Source: Dehalococcoidia bacterium
GTDB taxonomy: Bacteria; Chloroflexota; Dehalococcoidia; Lucifugimonadales; UBA3495
Direction: 5' to 3'
NCBI GenBank assembly: GCA_022825745.1
Contig: JAJDWF010000049.1
Location: forward strand, 1-34,883
Length of the DNA stretch: 34,883 bases
Of the stretch, positions 31,425 to 34,883 are shown one piece after another. A program made the position numbers and the translations under genes. The notes beneath the pieces were generated by a model. It was given only the letters and a program-made list of their open reading frames with translations. It was not told where the DNA came from and did not search any database. How positions within the stretch are numbered: the stretch's first letter is position 1; every line of letters begins with the position of its first letter.

Positions 31425-32465
31425 TTGAGCGAGAAACTGCAATTGAGCGTGGTTGACCAGTCGCCGATGCGGGAGGGCAGCAACTCCGGCACGGCGCTGA
31501 GGGAGACCATTGAGCTGGCCGTGGCGACGGAAAAGCTGGGCTATCAACGGTACTGGGTAGCCGAACACCACAACCTACCCAACTTTGCCGGCACCGCCCC
31601 GGAGGTGATGGTGGGGCAGATCGCGGCCCACACCAGGCGGATACGGGTGGGTTCGGGCGGCGTGATGCTGCCGCACTACAGCGCGCTGAAGGTAGCCGAG
31701 ACGTTCCGAATTTTGGACTCGCTGTACCCGGACCGGATTGACCTGGGGATTGGCCGGGCACCGGGAAGCGACCAAATCACGGCGGCGGCGCTGGCGTATC
31801 CAAGCATGCCCAAGGACGTGCGGCATTTTCCGCAGCAGGTGCGGGACGTGATCAACTACCTGGAGGACACGCAACCGGACGACCATCCATTCCACGAAGT
31901 GATGGCATCGCCGGACGAGGGAACGGACACGGCGCCCCAGGTGTGGCTGCTGGGATCGCGGTACGAATCGGCGTTCATGGCGGCCAAGATGGGGCTGCCC
32001 TTCGCCTATGCGCACTTCTTTGGGATGGGCGCGACGGACGGGCCGCAGATTGTGGAATCGTATCGACAGAACTTCGAGGCGTCGGAGCACCTGTCGGAGC
32101 CGCTGGTGAACGTGGGCGTGCAGGTGCTATGCGCGGACACCGAGGAGGAGGCGGTGCGCATTGCGTCGAGCCGGAACCTGGGGCGGCTGCGTTCGGTAAC
32201 CGGGCGGGCCAAGGGTATCCCGTCGCCGGAGTTGGCGGCGAATTACAAGTACCTGGCCAACGAGTGGCAGTTCATCCAGCAGTACATGCGGAACTGCGTG
32301 GACGGCGACCCGGAGCAGGTGAAGGCGGGTTTGGAAAAGGTGGCGGAGGACTACCAGACGCGGGACCTGAGCGTGGTGACCATCTGCTACCACTTTCAAG
32401 ACCGGCTGCGGTCTTACGAGCTGGTGGCGGAGGTATGCGGGCTGGAGCCGATGGTGGAAGATTAG
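31425..32465 (+). CDS. LLM-class flavin-dependent oxidoreductase (MsnO8-like)
   Basis: A 346-residue bacterial-luciferase-like TIM-barrel protein. The N-terminus LSVVDQSPMREG and the RYWVAEHHNLPNFAG segment are typical of the MsnO8 group of single-component LLM monooxygenases. Further marks are GSGGVMLPHYSALKVAETF and DLGIGRAPGSD (cofactor phosphate region). The cofactor is FMN or F420, and the reaction is probably oxygenation of an organic substrate. The TTG at 31425 has AGGGG upstream. It is divergent from pstC. An SAR202-type genome would be expected to hold many such paralogues, but only this one is seen here. Confidence 0.9.
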   Translation: MSEKLQLSVVDQSPMREGSNSGTALRETIELAVATEKLGYQRYWVAEHHNLPNFAGTAPEVMVGQIAAHTRRIRVGSGGVMLPHYSALKVAETFRILDSLYPDRIDLGIGRAPGSDQITAAALAYPSMPKDVRHFPQQVRDVINYLEDTQPDDHPFHEVMASPDEGTDTAPQVWLLGSRYESAFMAAKMGLPFAYAHFFGMGATDGPQIVESYRQNFEASEHLSEPLVNVGVQVLCADTEEEAVRIASSRNLGRLRSVTGRAKGIPSPELAANYKYLANEWQFIQQYMRNCVDGDPEQVKAGLEKVAEDYQTRDLSVVTICYHFQDRLRSYELVAEVCGLEPMVED

Positions 32466-32473
32466 CGGAAATT

Positions 32474-32512
32474 CGTCCGCTCGTGGTTCGACAGGCTCAC
32501 CATGAGCGGACG
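32474..32512. repeat. Large inverted repeat after the LLM gene
   Basis: CGTCCGCTC (32474-32482) pairs with GAGCGGACG (32504-32512), and the inner GTGGT with ACCAT, giving 14 pairs with one G.U around an 11-nt loop. The central TCGACAGGCTCACCATGAGC is a common dispersed repeat of many bacteria, as recalled. It lies between two convergent genes and may end both transcripts. Confidence 0.8.
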
Positions 32513-32530
32513 ATTTGTGCGCGAGCGCGG

Positions 32531-33256
32531 CTATGCGCCGAGCTTGGCGGCGAGGTCAACGAAGTTTTCGGCGACTACGTTGAAGGACGGGTCGGGAGTG
32601 GGATCCGGCGTGCGGTCGGGGCCGTGTTCCCGGGGGCGGGGTACGAAGGCGGTGCGCAGGCCGACCTTGGCCGAGGCCAGCAGGTCGCCCTGGTGGGCGG
32701 CGACCATCATCACCTGCTCGGCTTTGAGGCCGAGTAGCTTGACGGCGGTGCCGTAGCTTTCCGGGTCGGGCTTGTAGTGCTGGGCGACTTCCGCGCCGAG
32801 GATGCAGTCCCAGGGCATACCGCCGTTCTTGGCCATGTTGGTCATCAGGGCGATGTTGCCGTTGGACATGGGGGATATGATGAACTTGTTCTTGAGGCGG
32901 TAGAGGCCGGGCACGCTGTCGGCCCAGGGGCGGAGGTTGTGCCAGAAGTAGGTGACCTCCATTTTTTCGTCGTCGCTGAAGCCGCTGATCTCGAATTCGT
33001 CGAGAACCTCGTCCAGGGACATGCGATGCAGAGCGTCCAGGTTGGTCCAGGGAAGCTCGCCGCTGCGTACTTTGTCCATGTAGGGGCGATACTTGCCACG
33101 CCAGGTGTCGGCGAACGCGCCCCAGTCGCGCTTGATGCCCTTGATGCGGCCCATGTTGGCGCACTGTTCGGTGATGCTGGAACGCCAATCGACGACGGTG
33201 CCGAAGACGTCGAAAATGCAGGCCCGGACGTCCAGGCCCAAAGCTGAGTCGGCCAT
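32531..33256 (-). CDS. Haloacid dehalogenase type II (HAD superfamily) protein
   Basis: A 241-residue HAD hydrolase of the L-2-haloacid dehalogenase type. Nucleophile Asp16 is in CIFDVFGTVVDW, the motif II serine is in IISPMSNGN, the motif III lysine is in YKPDPESYG, and the final acidic motif is MVAAHQGDL. In this last motif the serine and asparagine of studied dehalogenases are replaced by Ala and His, as is common in the wider family, so halide release is uncertain and phosphatase activity is possible. The ATG at 33256 has AGGAGAA upstream. It lies 57 bp after the alpha/beta hydrolase on the same strand. Confidence 0.88.
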   Translation of the reverse strand: MADSALGLDVRACIFDVFGTVVDWRSSITEQCANMGRIKGIKRDWGAFADTWRGKYRPYMDKVRSGELPWTNLDALHRMSLDEVLDEFEISGFSDDEKMEVTYFWHNLRPWADSVPGLYRLKNKFIISPMSNGNIALMTNMAKNGGMPWDCILGAEVAQHYKPDPESYGTAVKLLGLKAEQVMMVAAHQGDLLASAKVGLRTAFVPRPREHGPDRTPDPTPDPSFNVVAENFVDLAAKLGA

Positions 33257-33292
33257 GTTTGGATTCTCCTTAGGGAATGGGTTACGCTGGGT

Positions 33293-33301
33293 ATCCTAGC
33301 A
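33293..33301 (-). promoter_or_regulatory. Possible extended -10 promoter of the HAD gene
   Basis: On the minus strand TGCTAGGAT (TG at 33301-33300, hexamer 33298-33293). No -35 is apparent. Start would be near 33286. Confidence 0.3.
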
Positions 33302-33313
33302 TACGAGTTTGCG

Positions 33314-34051
33314 CTACTTGCCGGCGATGTTGAGCAGGATTTGGGATAGTTGCTCAGGTTCGGTGATCATGGGGTCGTGGCCGGTGTCGATGTGGTGGAC
33401 GCCCCAGCCGCTGGCGGCGGCGTGTTGGGCCACCGATTCAAACCCGGACTCGCTGCACAGGATGAACTCGCGGCGGATGCCGGCGGCTTCGGCGCGGCCG
33501 GTGCGCACGGGTTGGGCGAAAGTCAAGGTGGGCTGCGGCGAGAGCCTGGGCAGGACAAAGGCCTGGTCGGCCGGGTCGGTGATGGCCCACCGCTGGGCGA
33601 TTTCCGGGGCCGTGGTCGGTTGGGCCATGAACGGCTCGCCGTCGGCGATGTGCTGTTGGATGCGGGCGACGAACTCGGGGCCGCGGACGGCGGCCAGTTG
33701 GTCGATCATCGCCTCGCCGTTGGACGGGGCAACACCGTTGACATAAACCAGCGCGGCGATGCGTTCCGGGCGCAGTTCCGCGACGCCGGTGATGACCATG
33801 CCGGCGTAGGCGTGTCCGACGAGAACCACATCCGAAAGGTCTTCGGAGTCCAGCAGTTGCACGATGTCCCTGATATGGAGGTCCAGGTTGAGGACGGCAG
33901 GCGGGATCAGGCGCGCCAAGTGTTCGCGGTCGCCCAGGCCGGTGAGGCTGGGCGTGTGGACGAGATGGCCGGCGTCGCGGAGCAGCGGTGCGGTTTTCCA
34001 CCAGCACCAGCCGCCGTGCCATGCGCCGTGAACGAGGACGAAAGTTGCCAT
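33314..34051 (-). CDS. Alpha/beta hydrolase-fold protein lacking the nucleophile serine
   Basis: A 245-residue alpha/beta hydrolase of the plant-esterase/hydroxynitrile-lyase-like branch: FVLVHGAWHGGWCWWK at the start, HTPSLTGLGDREHL after it, and the last histidine at 225 in DTGHDPM. The nucleophile elbow reads VGHAYAGMV, with Ala81 where GHSYGG/GHSYAG homologues have serine; the codon GCC differs from TCC by one base. The protein may therefore be catalytically dead for ester cleavage or use another mechanism. The ATG at 34051 lies 10 bp after the alcohol dehydrogenase stop, so the two are probably cotranscribed. Substrate unknown. Confidence 0.85.
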   Translation of the reverse strand: MATFVLVHGAWHGGWCWWKTAPLLRDAGHLVHTPSLTGLGDREHLARLIPPAVLNLDLHIRDIVQLLDSEDLSDVVLVGHAYAGMVITGVAELRPERIAALVYVNGVAPSNGEAMIDQLAAVRGPEFVARIQQHIADGEPFMAQPTTAPEIAQRWAITDPADQAFVLPRLSPQPTLTFAQPVRTGRAEAAGIRREFILCSESGFESVAQHAAASGWGVHHIDTGHDPMITEPEQLSQILLNIAGK

Positions 34052-34061
34052 GACGGGCGGC

Positions 34062-34883
34062 CTACATCACGACGACGGAGCGCAGGACTTCGCCGCGGCC
34101 CATGCTGGCGAAGGCTTCCTCCACGTCGCCGATGCCGATGCGTTCGCTGACGAAAGCGTCCAAGTCGAGGCGTCCCTGCATGTAGAGGTCGATGAGCATG
34201 GGAAAGTCGCGGGTGGGCAGGCAGTCGCCGTACCACGAGGATTTGAGGGAGCCGCCGCGTCCAAACACCTCGATCAGGGGGAGTTCGATTTTCATGGTGG
34301 GATCGGGCACGCCGACGAGGACGACGGTTCCGGCCAGGTCGCGGGCGTAGAAAGCCTGCTCGTAGGTGGCGGGATTGCCGACGGCCTCGATGGCTACGTT
34401 GACGCCGTTGCCGTCGGTGAGCGCACGGATGGCCTCCACCGCGTCGGTCTGCGTGGAGTTGACGGTGTGGGTCGCGCCGAAGCCTTTGGCCCACTCCAGC
34501 TTTCGGTCGTCGATGTCCACGGCGATGATGGTGTGGGCGCCGGCGAGTCTGGAGCCGGCGACGGCGGCGTTGCCCACGCCTCCGCAGCCGATGACGGCGA
34601 CGGAATCGCCGCGACTGACGCCGCCGGTGTTGATGGCCGCGCCGAGGCCGGCCATGACGCCGCAACCGATGAGGCCAGCGGCCAGCGGGCTGGCGGACTG
34701 GTCCACCTTGACGGCCTGCAAAGCGTCCACCAGCGTGAGTTCGCAGAACGCGCCGATGCCCAGGGCCGGGGATAGCGGCGAGCCGTCGGGCAGGGTCATT
34801 TTCTGCTGGGCGTTGCGGCTGGCGAAGCAGTACCAGGGGCGGCCGCGGAAGCAGGAACGGCAGTTGCCGCAGGGAGCGCGCCA
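34062..34883 (-). CDS. Zinc-dependent alcohol dehydrogenase, mycothiol-type class III-like, 5' end outside window
   Basis: The frame is open to the end of the window and 273 residues are present. The first lines hold the structural zinc site [16 protein letters not shown] (four cysteines), then [20 protein letters not shown]. The coenzyme domain has [12 protein letters not shown] and AVDIDDRK, where the aspartate favours NAD+. This resembles S-(hydroxymethyl)mycothiol dehydrogenase and related NAD-dependent formaldehyde/alcohol dehydrogenases. The catalytic zinc ligands and GHE region lie beyond the window. Two downstream genes on the same strand encode a hydrolase-fold protein and a HAD protein. 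Substrate is not certain. Confidence 0.92.
   Translation of the reverse strand, partial: WRAPCGNCRSCFRGRPWYCFASRNAQQKMTLPDGSPLSPALGIGAFCELTLVDALQAVKVDQSASPLAAGLIGCGVMAGLGAAINTGGVSRGDSVAVIGCGGVGNAAVAGSRLAGAHTIIAVDIDDRKLEWAKGFGATHTVNSTQTDAVEAIRALTDGNGVNVAIEAVGNPATYEQAFYARDLAGTVVLVGVPDPTMKIELPLIEVFGRGGSLKSSWYGDCLPTRDFPMLIDLYMQGRLDLDAFVSERIGIGDVEEAFASMGRGEVLRSVVVM

Overview
The window is GC-rich and densely coded, with short gaps, frequent GTG/TTG starts and overlapping stop/start codons. Gene content suggests an aerobic, free-living bacterium most like a Chloroflexota of the Dehalococcoidia/SAR202 type. The hints are a glycolate oxidase cluster, DUF1501/DUF1800 proteins, a TIGR03668-like F420-type PPOX enzyme, an LLM flavin oxidoreductase, small Cys-ribbon proteins and a mycothiol-dehydrogenase-like zinc ADH. 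This placement is inference; no rRNA or marker gene fixes it.

Layout. 1-3168 (+): 3' part of trpB, an SDR-fold protein lacking its catalytic residues, and a class V aminotransferase of the alanine/serine-glyoxylate type. 3176-11098 (-): a run of DUF1501, DUF1800, NHL beta-propeller, then glcD-glcE-glcF, ending 7 bp from the aminotransferase. GlcDEF would make glyoxylate from glycolate and the aminotransferase could turn it into glycine. 11333-13455 (+): leuB and a CaCA cation exchanger. 13457-15292: a JAMM protease (-), two tandem paralogous Cys-ribbon proteins (+) and a DUSP23-like phosphatase (-). 15422-20407 (+): enoyl-CoA hydratase-like, metF, acpS, bifunctional NAD(P)HX repair enzyme, PPOX/F420 protein, alpha/beta hydrolase. 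20487-24567 (+): TPP enzyme overlapping an APH-like kinase, radC, cupin. 24564-27405 (-): siroheme-dependent nitrite/sulfite reductase followed by hemD, preceded by a regulated leader. 27468-31288 (-): pstC-pstA-pstB-phoU without pstS. 31425-32465 (+): LLM oxidoreductase. 32531-34883 (-): HAD dehalogenase-like protein, alpha/beta hydrolase, 5'-truncated zinc alcohol dehydrogenase.

The strongest unexpected signal is the 5' leader of the siroheme reductase (27246-27442, minus strand). A near-perfect sigma70-type promoter starts a transcript 2 nt before an ATG opening a 24-residue ORF with Cys codons at 5, 11, 13 and 15. An intrinsic terminator and a competing antiterminator helix follow, all ahead of the Shine-Dalgarno. 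This is the architecture of a cysteine-responsive attenuator and argues that the enzyme is an assimilatory sulfite reductase. Other points of note are an FN3-like insertion in PstC, several enzyme-fold proteins with replaced catalytic residues, a duplicated Shine-Dalgarno segment before the cupin, and three kinds of intergenic palindrome.
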